In this document: positions 7,498 to 16,397 of the stretch, one piece after another | Position numbering within the stretch: position 1 is the first letter of the stretch | How the letters are laid out: the number at the start of each line of letters is the position of its first letter | Assembly: GCA_937920635.1 (NCBI GenBank) | Contig: CAKZUE010000004.1 | Location: forward strand, 57,156 to 121,155 | Origin: an uncultured Bryobacteraceae bacterium | GTDB lineage: Bacteria; Acidobacteriota; Terriglobia; Bryobacterales; Bryobacteraceae | DNA: 64,000 nt | Direction of reading: 5' to 3' | Translations under genes and position numbers: made by a program | The notes under the pieces: model-generated | Told to the model about the DNA's origin: nothing | Database searches by the model: none | What the model saw: only the letters and a program-made list of their open reading frames with translations

Positions 7498-7893
7498 ATG
7501 AAAGAGATCCCGGTGGGAACCACCGGCCGCCACCACCTGCTGGTGACGCCGGAGACGGCGATCGACTTCATTGGCGACGAGCGGGCGCGCGTGCTCTCCA
7601 CCCCGCACATGATCGCTTATATGGAGTGGGCCGCGCGGGAGGCGATCCGGCCTTTTCTCGATGAAAACGAGGACAGTCTGGGCACCCTGGTCGACATCCG
7701 GCACCTGGCCGCCACGCCCGTTGGCATGAGCGTAGAGTTTACCGCCACGGTGACCGCCGTCAACGGGCGCCGGGTGATGTTCCGCGTGGAAGCCCGGGAC
7801 GAGAAGGAATTGATTGGAGAAGGGCGGCACGAGCGGTTTGTGGCCGATATTGGCCGCCTGGTGGCCGGACTGGCCGCCAAGAAGACTACCTGA
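7498..7893 (+). CDS. FlK-type hot-dog thioesterase
   Basis: A 131-residue hot-dog fold acyl-CoA thioesterase of the fluoroacetyl-CoA thioesterase (FlK) type. Thr35, Glu43 and His69 occur in STPHMIAYMEWAAR and IRHLAATPVG. Their spacing (8 and 26 residues) is the same as in the FlK catalytic set Thr42/Glu50/His76. Its natural substrate here is probably an ordinary short or aryl acyl-CoA, because nothing around it suggests organofluorine metabolism. The start at 7498 is fixed by the -10-like box 6 nt upstream. The stop abuts the next gene's GTG. Confidence 0.85.
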   Translation: MKEIPVGTTGRHHLLVTPETAIDFIGDERARVLSTPHMIAYMEWAAREAIRPFLDENEDSLGTLVDIRHLAATPVGMSVEFTATVTAVNGRRVMFRVEARDEKELIGEGRHERFVADIGRLVAGLAAKKTT

Positions 7894-9492
7894 GTGAGGA
7901 AGACAGTGCGATCCATGATTCCGACGGCCATCTTGGCCGGACTGCTGGCGGCAGTGGCGCCGGCGCAGATGCACCTGATCGAGGGCGAAAAGATCCGCCC
8001 TCACGTGCGGTTCCTCGCGCATGACCTGCTGGAGGGCCGCGGGGTGGGCCAGAGAGGCGGACAACTGGCGGCGCAGTATATCGCCGCGCAGTTCGCGGCC
8101 GCTGGACTGAAGCCGGGGGCGCCGGGCGGCACGTGGTTCCAGCCCGTGCCGCTGCGGGTGGTCGAGGTGGCGCCGGGGCCCAGTCTGAGCGCGCAGGCGG
8201 GGGGCAAACGGCTCGAGTGGCGCTGGCTGGACGACTTCGTCGGCACGTCGCACCGGCAGCAGCCAAGCGAGGAGTTCGACGCCGAGGCGGTGTTCGTGGG
8301 CCACGGCATCACGGCGCCGGAGTACGGATGGGACGATTACGCGGGCGCGGATGTGCGCGGGAAGGTCGTGGTCCTGTTCACCAACGAGCCGCCGTCGCAG
8401 GACGAGAAGTTTTTCAAAGGCCGGGCTCTCACCTATTACGGCCGCTGGACCTACAAGTACGAAGAGGCCGCGCGGCGCGGCGCAGCGGCGGCTTTGATCA
8501 TTCACACCACGCCGACGGCAAGCTATGGCTGGCAGGTGGTGCGGGCCAACGGGCGGCCGCAGCCGCAGGTGCGGCGCAAGGAGGGCGAACCGGCGCTGGC
8601 CTTCGCGGGCTGGATTACCGAGCAGGCAGGCGCGCAACTGGCCGCGCTGGCGGGCGAGAAACTCGAAGATCTGCTGAAGGCCGCCGATACGCGCGGCTTC
8701 CGGGCGCGTCCGCTGGGGCGCGTGAAGATCCGCGGGCGCATGCAGTTCCGCGTCGAGGAGATCGAGACCGAAAACGTGGTGGGGCTGGCGCCGGGGAGCG
8801 ATCCGAAGCTGGCTGAGGAGGCGGTGGTGTTCTCCGCGCACTGGGACCATCTCGGCGTGGGCGAGCCCGTCAACGGCGACAACATCTACAACGGCGCCCT
8901 GGACAACGCCACCGGCTGCGCGATGCTGATCGAGATGGCGCGGGCCTGGGCGTCGATGGAGCCCAGGCCCTTGCGCTCGGCCTATTTTGTGGCCGTCACG
9001 GCGGAAGAAAGCGGACTGCTGGGTTCGCGGTATTTCGCTGAAAATCCCCCGCTGCCGGCGGCGCGGATCGCGGCGGCGCTGAACTTCGACTCCTACTCGC
9101 CCCACGGGCGGGTGCGCGACGCCGTGCTGACCGGGGCGGAACGGACGTCCTTTTTCGGGCTGGTGCAGAGCGTGGCGCAGCGGCATCAGCTCACGCTCAA
9201 GCCGGATCCGCGGCCCGAAGCCGGGGGCTTTTACCGCAGCGACCACTTCTCGTTCGCGCGGGCGGGCATTCCCGCTTTTTCGGTGAACATGGGCAGCGAT
9301 TACGAGGGCAAGCCCCAGGGCTTTGCGGCGGAGATCGGGAAGAAGACGGCGGCGCGATACCATCAGCCGACGGATGAATACAGCGAAGACTGGGACTTCA
9401 GCGGGATGGAGCAGTTTGCGCGCTTCGGGTTCGCGCTGGGGGTGGAGATCGCCAACCTGGAAAAGATCCCGGCCCGCGTGGACGCGCGCTAG
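7894..9492 (+). CDS. Secreted M28-family zinc peptidase with PA-type insert
   Basis: A 532-residue exported aminopeptidase. A signal peptide (about 25 residues, ending VAPAQ) is followed by a PA-like lid region around 130-250 and then the M28 catalytic domain. The five zinc ligands are visible as His316 (SAHWDHLG), Asp337 (NGALDNATG), Glu371/Glu372 (TAEESGLLG), Asp399 (NFDS) and His451 (SDHFSF). It probably releases N-terminal residues from peptides in the periplasm or outside. GTG at 7894 follows the thioesterase stop without a gap; ATG at 7915 would shorten the signal peptide n-region and is less likely but possible. Confidence 0.9.
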   Translation: MRKTVRSMIPTAILAGLLAAVAPAQMHLIEGEKIRPHVRFLAHDLLEGRGVGQRGGQLAAQYIAAQFAAAGLKPGAPGGTWFQPVPLRVVEVAPGPSLSAQAGGKRLEWRWLDDFVGTSHRQQPSEEFDAEAVFVGHGITAPEYGWDDYAGADVRGKVVVLFTNEPPSQDEKFFKGRALTYYGRWTYKYEEAARRGAAAALIIHTTPTASYGWQVVRANGRPQPQVRRKEGEPALAFAGWITEQAGAQLAALAGEKLEDLLKAADTRGFRARPLGRVKIRGRMQFRVEEIETENVVGLAPGSDPKLAEEAVVFSAHWDHLGVGEPVNGDNIYNGALDNATGCAMLIEMARAWASMEPRPLRSAYFVAVTAEESGLLGSRYFAENPPLPAARIAAALNFDSYSPHGRVRDAVLTGAERTSFFGLVQSVAQRHQLTLKPDPRPEAGGFYRSDHFSFARAGIPAFSVNMGSDYEGKPQGFAAEIGKKTAARYHQPTDEYSEDWDFSGMEQFARFGFALGVEIANLEKIPARVDAR

Positions 9493-9569
9493 GGCGGCGT
9501 GCCGGTCCGGCGTGGCGGCCGGTTTGAGCAAGGGCGGCGTTGCAGGTCGCGGCGCGGGCACGGCTGCTC

Positions 9570-9824
9570 TCAGGCGGCGGTTCCGCTCAACAGGGAGAAA
9601 AGAGGGCCGCGCGGCTTGACGGAACCGAGTTCCGCCACCGGGCGGCCCTGAATCCGGACCTCCAGATGGAGTCCGACGGAAGACAAGGCATGGTGGATTT
9701 GCTGAGCGGCCTGAGCGCGCGGCGCAGCGCCGCGCCAGGGCGAGAACAGCCGGAGAGCGTCCTCAAGGGTGTCGAAGTGAAGGATAATCCGGTTGGTCTC
9801 GGCCTCGGCTCTGGCGAGCGTCAT
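9570..9824 (-). CDS. Small hypothetical protein
   Basis: An 84-residue protein that I do not recognise. The chosen ATG at 9824 has GAGG eight to eleven bases upstream; the frame is open further upstream, but that part is Arg/Pro-rich and reads like an antisense shadow. The body (TNRIILHFDTLEDALRLFSP, then a helix with AQAAQQIHHALSSVGLHLEV) looks like an alpha/beta fold with normal composition. There is no signal peptide or TM. It lies 44 bp after the ankyrin gene on the same strand and could be co-transcribed with it. Confidence 0.55.
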   Translation of the reverse strand: MTLARAEAETNRIILHFDTLEDALRLFSPWRGAAPRAQAAQQIHHALSSVGLHLEVRIQGRPVAELGSVKPRGPLFSLLSGTAA

Positions 9825-9868
9825 GCGGTCAGCCTCGCAACACATATCGGCCGGGCGCGGGCAATCGA

Positions 9869-11041
9869 TTAGGGCCGGATGGGCTCCGGGGCAAGAATCT
9901 CCGCGATGGCGGTGTGGCCGGCGTCGAGGGCCATCTGGCGGGCGTCCTTGCCGTTTCGGTTCTTCAGGCTGCGGCTGGCGCCGCGCTCCAGCAGCAGCCG
10001 GACCACGGCCTCGCGCCCCCATCCGGCAGCAACCATCAACGGCGTCGCATCCGATTCGCGGTCGCGCGCGTCCACCGGCGCCCCGCGGTCGAGCAGCAGG
10101 GCGGCGACGGCGGCATGGCCGGCGAGCGCCGCCTCGTGCAGCGCCGTCGTGCCGGCGGGGCTGTAGGCGTCGACGCGGGCGCCGTGGGCCAGCAGGAGTT
10201 CGACGATGGCGCGGTGGCCTTTGAGGCAGGCGTCGAACAGATGCGGCTGGGGATCGGCGCCCAGGCCCAGCAGCAGCGCGGCGATGTCGGTCTGTCCGCG
10301 CAGCACGGCCTCCCGCAGGCGCAAGTCGAGATCGGCCTTCGCGCCGCGGAGCACGAGCACGCGGGCGGCTTCCGAGTGGCGGAAGCGCAGGGCTTCGTCG
10401 AGCGGCGTGGCGCCGGAGCGGTCGCGCGCCGAGGGGTCGGCGCCGGCCTCCAGCAGCATCTTCAGAATGCCCGCATGGCCCTTGATGGCGGCCTCATGCA
10501 GGGGCGTCTGGCCGGTGGAAGGGTTGGCCGCGTTGACGGGCGCGCCGCGGGCGATCAGGAGGCGCGCGGCGTCCTCCTGGCCCTTCCAGGCGGCCTCGTC
10601 CAGAGGGGTGAGCCCGGCGCCGTCGCGGGCGGCGGGCGAGATCCCCTTTTCCAGAAAGAGCTCGATCAGGGTCAGGTGCCCGCGGTTGGCGGCCAGGTGG
10701 AGGGGCGTGGCGCCGCCGCGGAAAGGCGCGCGCGCGTCGGCGCCGGCTTCGAGCAGCGCCTGGACGGCCTCAACGCGGTTCATCAGCACGGCGTAGTGCA
10801 GCGGGGTGGAGCCGGCTTCCTTGTGGCGCGCGTTCACATCGGCGCCGCGGCGCACCAGCAGGCGCACGATGGCGGCATGGCCGCTCCAGGCGGCGTCGTG
10901 CAGCGCGGTGCCGCCGAGTTCGTCGTACTCGTTGGGATCGGCGCCGGCGTCGAGCAGTTCCAGGACGCGCTCCAGCTCGCCGCGGCGCGCGGCCTGGTGG
11001 AGATCGGAAAACAGCAGGCAGGCGGCGAGCAGGGCAAGCAT
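9869..11041 (-). CDS. Exported ankyrin-repeat protein (about 12 repeats)
   Basis: A 390-residue protein that is almost entirely ankyrin repeats. A short hydrophobic N-terminus (MLALLAACLLFSDLHQAA) could be a signal peptide. About twelve 33-residue repeats follow with the usual TPLH-A-A-GH-L-LL-GAD-N pattern; the seventh to ninth are the most degenerate. Ankyrins serve protein binding, and no enzymatic domain is attached. The ATG at 11041 is chosen over an upstream ATG because it starts the hydrophobic segment. It is divergent from the S9 peptidase gene with only 48 bp between starts. Confidence 0.88.
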   Translation of the reverse strand: MLALLAACLLFSDLHQAARRGELERVLELLDAGADPNEYDELGGTALHDAAWSGHAAIVRLLVRRGADVNARHKEAGSTPLHYAVLMNRVEAVQALLEAGADARAPFRGGATPLHLAANRGHLTLIELFLEKGISPAARDGAGLTPLDEAAWKGQEDAARLLIARGAPVNAANPSTGQTPLHEAAIKGHAGILKMLLEAGADPSARDRSGATPLDEALRFRHSEAARVLVLRGAKADLDLRLREAVLRGQTDIAALLLGLGADPQPHLFDACLKGHRAIVELLLAHGARVDAYSPAGTTALHEAALAGHAAVAALLLDRGAPVDARDRESDATPLMVAAGWGREAVVRLLLERGASRSLKNRNGKDARQMALDAGHTAIAEILAPEPIRP

Positions 11042-11077
11042 GTCCTGCTCTGATGATGCCACTTCGCGCGCGGCGGG

Positions 11078-11083
11078 TATAAT
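11078..11083 (+). promoter_or_regulatory. Consensus -10 TATAAT, leaderless arrangement
   Basis: A perfect TATAAT ends 6 nt before the ATG at 11090. Any transcript from it would begin at about the start codon. No clear -35 is found at 16-18 bp. Confidence 0.6.
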
Positions 11084-11089
11084 TCAGCC

Positions 11090-14029
11090 ATGCGCGCACA
11101 AGCCCGCCTTCAATTCACGACGATTCTGCTGTTGGCAGCCGCGGTGGCGGCGCAGGCGCCCCCGAAGCGCCCCATCAGCCACAAGGATTTCGACGCCTGG
11201 CGCACGATTTCCGCCGTGACCCTGTCGCCGGACGGCAAGTATCTGGCCTACGCGTTCATGCCCCAGGCGGGCGACGGCGACCTGGTGGTGCGCGAGGTGG
11301 CCACGGGCCGCGAATGGCGCGAAAACGTGGGCCAACTGCCTCCGCCGCCCATCACGCCGGTGGATACGGAAGGGCCTCCGCCGGAGCCGCCGTCGATCCG
11401 CATCGCGTTCACCAGCGACAGCCGCTGGCTGGTCGCAAGCACGTATCCTCGCAAGGAAGAAATGGACAAGGCGCGCCAGGAGCGCCGCCGCGCCGACGAG
11501 ATGCCGAAGCAGGGGCTGCTGCTGATGAAGCTCGGGCAGGGCGCGGCGGCGAGAGTGGAGCGTGTCAGGAATTTCCAGGTCCCCTCGCGGGGAGGCGCAT
11601 GGGTGGCGTATCTGAAAGAAGCGCCGCCCGCTCCGGCGGCCAACCAGGCCAAGCCCGCCGCCGAAGCCAAGCCCGCGGAGCCGGACGAAGAGGCGGAGGA
11701 TCAGCAGCGCGGCGCGGCGTCCGGCGCGGCCGCCGCGCGTCAAACATTTGGGACTGATCTTGTTCTGCGCGAACTGGACAAGCCGGACAACAACGAGCGG
11801 GTGTTCCCGTTCGTCAGCGAGTACTCGTTCGCGCGCGACGGCAGGACGCTGGTCTATGCGGTGAATTCGCGCAAGGAAGAGGACAACGGCGTGTTCGCGT
11901 TCACGCCGGGAGCGGCGGGCGAGGCGGCGCCGCTGAAGGCGGGCAAGGGGAAGTATTCGAAACTCGCCTGGGACCGCGGGCAGAAGCGGCTGGCGTTTTT
12001 CGAAGAGAAGAAGGCCGTGTGGGTTTGGGACCGCGGAAGCGCGGCCGCGGCGGAGACGGTGACGAACCAGACGCCGGGCATTCCGGCGGGCATGGCGGTG
12101 AGCGAAAAAGGGACGCTGCAATTCTCGGCCGACGGGCAGCGGTTGTTCGTGCCGGTGGCGCCGCCGGCGGAAGAGCGCCCCGAGGGGCAGACGCAGGCGC
12201 AGCCGCAGGAAGCGGACGGCCGCGTGTTGATGGATCTGTGGCACTGGCGCGACGACGTGGTGCAGCCGATGCAGCGCGTGCGCGCCAACCGCGAGCGGAA
12301 CCGCACCTGGCGCGGCGTCTGGCACTTCGATGAGAAGCGCTACGTGCAGCTCGCCACGCTCGAGATGGCGGAGGTGATGCCCGCGCGCACCGGGCTGGCG
12401 GCGCTCGGCATGGACGACCGCGCCTACCGCCGCATGGTGGACTACGACGGCAATTACCAGGACGTTTACGCGGTGGACACGCGCACGGGCGCGCGGCGGA
12501 GGCTGGCGCGGATGGTGCGCGGCGGCGGGTTCGGCGGCGGGGGCTGGCAGATGTCGCCGGACGGCGAATTTGCGGCCTACTTCAACAGCCGGTCGTGGTT
12601 CCTGGTGCGGCTGGCCGATGGAGCGGCGCGCAATGCGACCGGCGCATTAGCGGTGGCATTCCACCGCGAGGACCACGACTCGCCGTCGGAGCCGCCTTCC
12701 TACGGGGCTGCCGGCTGGTCGAAGGACTCGAAGAGTTTCTATGTCTACGACCGCTACGACGTGTGGCAGTTGTTCGCCGACGGCTCCGCGCCGAAGAACG
12801 TGACGGCGGGGGCGGGCAGGAGAGGGAAGATCCAGTTCCGCGTGCAGAGGATCGACCCGCCGGACGAGGACGAAGAGCCGGGGATCGATCCATCGAAGCC
12901 GCTGACGCTCAATGCCGAGAGCGAGGAGACGCGCGAGTCGGGCTTTTACCGTGCGCCCGCCGGAGGCGGCGAGCCGCAGCGGCTGTTGTGGGCGGCCAGG
13001 GCGTTCCGGTATGTGACGCGCGCCCGGGAAGCGGACGTGCTGGCCATCACGGCGCAGCGGTTTGACGAGTATCCCGACGTGCATCTCACCAACAGCGATT
13101 TCCGAAGTCCGCAGCGGGCGACGCGGGGCGGGGATCAGATGCAGCCCTTCCTGTGGGGCTCGGGAGAATTGATCCGGTACAAGAACGCCGACGGCGTGCC
13201 GCTGGCGGCCGCGCTGTACAAGCCGGCGAACTTCGATCCGAAAAAGAAATACCCGCTGATGGTGTACATCTACGAGAAGCTCTCGCAGAACGTGCATTCT
13301 TTCGTGCACCCGCGCCCCAGCCACAACTTCAACTTCAGCCAGTACGTGAGCGACGGCTACGTGGTGCTGACGCCGGACATCGTGTACACCGAGGGCCAGC
13401 CGGGCCAGAGCGCGCTGAAGTGCGTGCTGGCGGCGGTGCAGGCGGCGGAGGCCATGGGTTTTGTGGATCCGGCGCGGATCGGCATCGCCGGCCATAGCTG
13501 GGGCGGCTACCAGATCGCCTACATGGTGACGCAGACGACGCGGTTCCGCGCCGCCGAGGCGGGCGCGCCGGTGGGCAACATGACCAGCGCGTACTCGGGC
13601 ATCCGCTGGGGCAGCGGCATGCCGCGGCAGTTTCAGTACGAAAAAACGCAGAGCCGGATCGGCAGGCCGCTGTATGAAGATCCGCTGAAATATATCGAGA
13701 ATTCGCCAGTATTTCATGTGAAACGGGTGCAGACGCCGCTGCTGATCCTGCATGATGACAACGACGATGCCGTGCCGTGGTATCAGGGTATCGAGCTGTT
13801 TCTTGCGCTTCGCCGCAATGGAAAAGAAGCGTATCTCTTGAACTATAACGGCGAATATCACGGGTTGCGTCGAAGGCATAATCAGATGGATTATGCGATC
13901 CGCATGAAGCAGTTCTTCGATCATTTTCTGAAAGACGCTCCCCGGCCGGAATGGATGGAAAAGGGCGTTCCGTTTCTGGACCGCGAAAAGGAAAAGGAGC
14001 GCTTTCGGAAGGCCGCGGGGCTGGAATGA
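11090..14029 (+). CDS. Secreted S9 (prolyl oligopeptidase) family peptidase
   Basis: A 979-residue exported serine peptidase. A signal peptide (LLLAAAVAAQA, cleavage near 22) is followed by a long beta-propeller region (repeated SPDGKYLAY, SPDGEFAAY types) holding a low-complexity Ala/Pro/Glu insert near 185-220. The alpha/beta-hydrolase domain comes last. The catalytic triad is visible as Ser803 (GHSWGGYQ), Asp892 (HDDNDDAVP) and His924 (GEYHGL). It should cleave short peptides outside the cytoplasm. The start is supported by TATAAT six bases upstream (leaderless). bshC follows 58 bp downstream. Confidence 0.92.
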   Translation: MRAQARLQFTTILLLAAAVAAQAPPKRPISHKDFDAWRTISAVTLSPDGKYLAYAFMPQAGDGDLVVREVATGREWRENVGQLPPPPITPVDTEGPPPEPPSIRIAFTSDSRWLVASTYPRKEEMDKARQERRRADEMPKQGLLLMKLGQGAAARVERVRNFQVPSRGGAWVAYLKEAPPAPAANQAKPAAEAKPAEPDEEAEDQQRGAASGAAAARQTFGTDLVLRELDKPDNNERVFPFVSEYSFARDGRTLVYAVNSRKEEDNGVFAFTPGAAGEAAPLKAGKGKYSKLAWDRGQKRLAFFEEKKAVWVWDRGSAAAAETVTNQTPGIPAGMAVSEKGTLQFSADGQRLFVPVAPPAEERPEGQTQAQPQEADGRVLMDLWHWRDDVVQPMQRVRANRERNRTWRGVWHFDEKRYVQLATLEMAEVMPARTGLAALGMDDRAYRRMVDYDGNYQDVYAVDTRTGARRRLARMVRGGGFGGGGWQMSPDGEFAAYFNSRSWFLVRLADGAARNATGALAVAFHREDHDSPSEPPSYGAAGWSKDSKSFYVYDRYDVWQLFADGSAPKNVTAGAGRRGKIQFRVQRIDPPDEDEEPGIDPSKPLTLNAESEETRESGFYRAPAGGGEPQRLLWAARAFRYVTRAREADVLAITAQRFDEYPDVHLTNSDFRSPQRATRGGDQMQPFLWGSGELIRYKNADGVPLAAALYKPANFDPKKKYPLMVYIYEKLSQNVHSFVHPRPSHNFNFSQYVSDGYVVLTPDIVYTEGQPGQSALKCVLAAVQAAEAMGFVDPARIGIAGHSWGGYQIAYMVTQTTRFRAAEAGAPVGNMTSAYSGIRWGSGMPRQFQYEKTQSRIGRPLYEDPLKYIENSPVFHVKRVQTPLLILHDDNDDAVPWYQGIELFLALRRNGKEAYLLNYNGEYHGLRRRHNQMDYAIRMKQFFDHFLKDAPRPEWMEKGVPFLDREKEKERFRKAAGLE

Positions 14030-14074
14030 GGCGCCGGCGCGCGGGGCGCGAAAGGCGTTCTGCTAGCCTGAGAA

Positions 14075-14084
14075 AGAACGTTCT
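14075..14084. promoter_or_regulatory. Palindrome AGAACGTTCT before bshC
   Basis: A perfect 10-bp palindrome ending 3 nt before the bshC ATG, flanked by GAGAA and CTC. It resembles a repressor half-site pair and also overlaps where the ribosome would bind. No known regulator can be named. Confidence 0.3.
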
Positions 14085-14087
14085 CTC

Positions 14088-15626
14088 ATGCGATTCGCCA
14101 GCGTGCCCTACGGCGAGCTGCCGGGCGTAAGCGCCCTGTTCGCCGCGTACACATCATCCTCCGAGCGCGCGGCGCGCTTCTACCGGCACGATCCCTTCTC
14201 GCTCGCCGGGTGGCTCGAGGCGGCGCGGGAGGCGCTGTCGATGGCCGGCGCGCCGCGGCTCGAAGTGGCGGAGGCGCTGCGGGAAGCCAATCCGGATGGC
14301 GCGGCGCTGGAACGCCTGGCCGAACCGGGAACCGTGGCGGTGGTGACGGGGCAGCAGGCGGGACTGTTCGGCGGACCTGCCTATACCCTTTACAAGGCGC
14401 TGACGGCGGTGCATGTGGCGCGGCGTCTGGAAGAGGCTGGCCAGCCGGCCGTGCCCGTGTTCTGGGTGGCCAGCGAGGATCACGACCTCGAGGAGGTGAG
14501 TCACGCTCATGTCTTTGACACGCGGCTGCGGCCGGTGCGGCTGGACGCGGGCGCCGGCGAGGGGCGGGGCCGTCCGGTGGGGACGGTGGCGATGGAGCGG
14601 CCGCCGGTCCGGGAGCTAGCCGCGGCGTTGCAGGGATTCCTGCATGCCGACGCGGTGATGGCGCTCGTGGAAGAGGCCTACCGCCCGGGGCGCACGTTTT
14701 CCGAATCGTTCCGGGCGCTGCTGGGCGCGCTGTTGCACCCGTACGGCATGGTGTTTGTGGATCCGCTGGAGCCGCGCCTGCGGCGGCTGGCGGCGCCGTT
14801 GCTCGAGAAGGCATGGCGGCAAAGAGCGGCGCTCGGCGAGGCTATGGCGGCCAGACGGAGCGAGCTCGAACAGGCGGGCTTCCATGCGCAGGTGGAAGTG
14901 ATGGATGGCGCGGGGTTGTTTTTCGTGCTCGAGGGAGGCTTGCGGCGGCGGGCGGGGGCTTCCGCCGTGGTGGAGGATCCGGCGCAGTGGTCGCCAAACG
15001 CGCTGTTGCGCCCGGTGATGCAGGACTGGCTGCTGCCCACGGCGGTGTACGTGGGCGGCGCGGCGGAGGTGGCTTACTTCGCGCAGTCCGAGGCGCTGTA
15101 TGCGCGGCTCCTGGGCAGGATGCCGGCGGTGCTGCCGAGGGCGGCTTTCACCCTGATCGATGGCAGGACGCGGCGGCTGATGGAGCGCTTCGAGATCACG
15201 CTCGCCGATTGTCTGCGGGGCGAAGAGGCGCTGCTTGAGCGCGTGGCGCAACGGCTGATTCCGGGGCTGCTTCAGGAGAGGATGGACGAAACGGCGGCCG
15301 GGATTGCGTCGCGGCTGGAAGGGCTGCGCGCGGAGCTGGCGGATTTCGACTCCACGCTCGGCGACGCGATGAAGCGGAGCGCGGCGAAGATCGCGTACCA
15401 GATGGAAAAGATGCGGCGCAAGACGGCGCGGGCGGCGCTGAAGAAGAGCGCCGAGGCGGAAGAGCAGGCGCGGCACGCGTTCCGGCTGGCGAGTCCGGCG
15501 CGGAAATTGCAGGAGCGGCATTATTCATTTCTCCCGTTTCTGGCCAGATACGGGGTGGGGATGATGGACAAGATATTGAGAGAAATTGACGCGCGCCAAC
15601 CGGCGCATACGGTGCTGGCATTATGA
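14088..15626 (+). CDS. bshC: Bacillithiol biosynthesis enzyme BshC
   Basis: A 512-residue BshC, the putative cysteine-adding enzyme that completes bacillithiol, a low-molecular-weight thiol. Family hallmarks are VVTGQQAGLFGGPAYTLYK, VFWVASEDHDLEEV and a C-terminal coiled coil (KIAYQMEKMRRKTARAALKK) with ERHYSFLPFLARYG. Length agrees with the usual 500-540. bshA and bshB are not in this window. The 3' end overlaps the aldolase start by 4 bp (ATGA). Confidence 0.93.
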   Translation: MRFASVPYGELPGVSALFAAYTSSSERAARFYRHDPFSLAGWLEAAREALSMAGAPRLEVAEALREANPDGAALERLAEPGTVAVVTGQQAGLFGGPAYTLYKALTAVHVARRLEEAGQPAVPVFWVASEDHDLEEVSHAHVFDTRLRPVRLDAGAGEGRGRPVGTVAMERPPVRELAAALQGFLHADAVMALVEEAYRPGRTFSESFRALLGALLHPYGMVFVDPLEPRLRRLAAPLLEKAWRQRAALGEAMAARRSELEQAGFHAQVEVMDGAGLFFVLEGGLRRRAGASAVVEDPAQWSPNALLRPVMQDWLLPTAVYVGGAAEVAYFAQSEALYARLLGRMPAVLPRAAFTLIDGRTRRLMERFEITLADCLRGEEALLERVAQRLIPGLLQERMDETAAGIASRLEGLRAELADFDSTLGDAMKRSAAKIAYQMEKMRRKTARAALKKSAEAEEQARHAFRLASPARKLQERHYSFLPFLARYGVGMMDKILREIDARQPAHTVLAL

Positions 15627-16390
15627 AGAAAAACACGGTAAAACAGGCCCTGCAAGAAGGACGGCTGCAACTGGGCACCGCCTTCCAGCAGTTGCGTTCT
15701 CAGGACGCGATCCGCGTGCTGGCGGCGGCGGGTTTCGACTGGGCGTACCTGGACTCCGAGCATGGCGGCTTCGATCTGGAGACGCTTCAGGACCTGTGCC
15801 GGATCGCGGTGAAGGTGGGACTGGCGCCGATCGTGCGCGTGGCGGACCTGCAATACGCGCTGATCGCGCGGGCGCTCGACTGCGGCGCCGAGGGCGTGAT
15901 TTTCCCCCGCGTGGAGGACCCTGCGCTGCTCGAGCGCGCCGTGAGTTGGGCGAAGTTCCCGCCCCTTGGCGTGCGCGGCATGGGGCTGACGCCGCTGCAC
16001 ATCGACTTCGAGCCCGCCGGGATCGCCGCCATGATGGAACACATGAACCGCGAGCAGATGGTGGTTTTGCAGATTGAGACGGTGCGGGCGCTGGAGGCGC
16101 GCGACGAGCTGCTGAGCGTGCCGCACATCGACGCGGTGATGGTGGGTCCGGTGGATCTCTCCATCAGCCTGGGCGTGCCGGGAGAGTTCGAGCATCCCAG
16201 GATGCTCGATGCGGTGGAGAAGATTGTCGAAAGTTGCCGGGCGCACGGCGTGGCGCCGGGCGCGCAGGCGCGCAGCATTTCGCTGGCCCAGCGGTGGAAG
16301 AGCATGGGGATGCTCTTCGTGGGCTGCTCGAGCGAGATCGGAATGTTATACGAGGCGGCGAAAGGAATCGCGTCGAAGCTGAAGGGATAG
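15623..16390 (+). CDS. HpcH/HpaI family aldolase
   Basis: A 255-residue class II pyruvate aldolase of the HpcH/HpaI (2-dehydro-3-deoxyglucarate aldolase) family. DSEHGGFDLETL near residue 45, GVIFPRVED, LQIETVRALE and VMVGPVDLS carry the metal and substrate residues of the family (Glu of QIET and Asp of GPVDLS bind the divalent metal). It cleaves or forms 2-keto-3-deoxy acids with pyruvate as product. The ATG overlaps the bshC stop by 4 bp, so translation is probably coupled although no metabolic link to bacillithiol is obvious. It is convergent with the aldo-keto reductase. Confidence 0.9.
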   Translation: MKKNTVKQALQEGRLQLGTAFQQLRSQDAIRVLAAAGFDWAYLDSEHGGFDLETLQDLCRIAVKVGLAPIVRVADLQYALIARALDCGAEGVIFPRVEDPALLERAVSWAKFPPLGVRGMGLTPLHIDFEPAGIAAMMEHMNREQMVVLQIETVRALEARDELLSVPHIDAVMVGPVDLSISLGVPGEFEHPRMLDAVEKIVESCRAHGVAPGAQARSISLAQRWKSMGMLFVGCSSEIGMLYEAAKGIASKLKG

Positions 16391-16397
16391 ATGCGGC

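Noticed and set aside
7417..9561. Minus-strand frame of 714 codons opposite the thioesterase and M28 genes
   Set aside because: Both sense genes carry intact catalytic motifs; the antisense product is Arg/Pro/His-rich with no domain.
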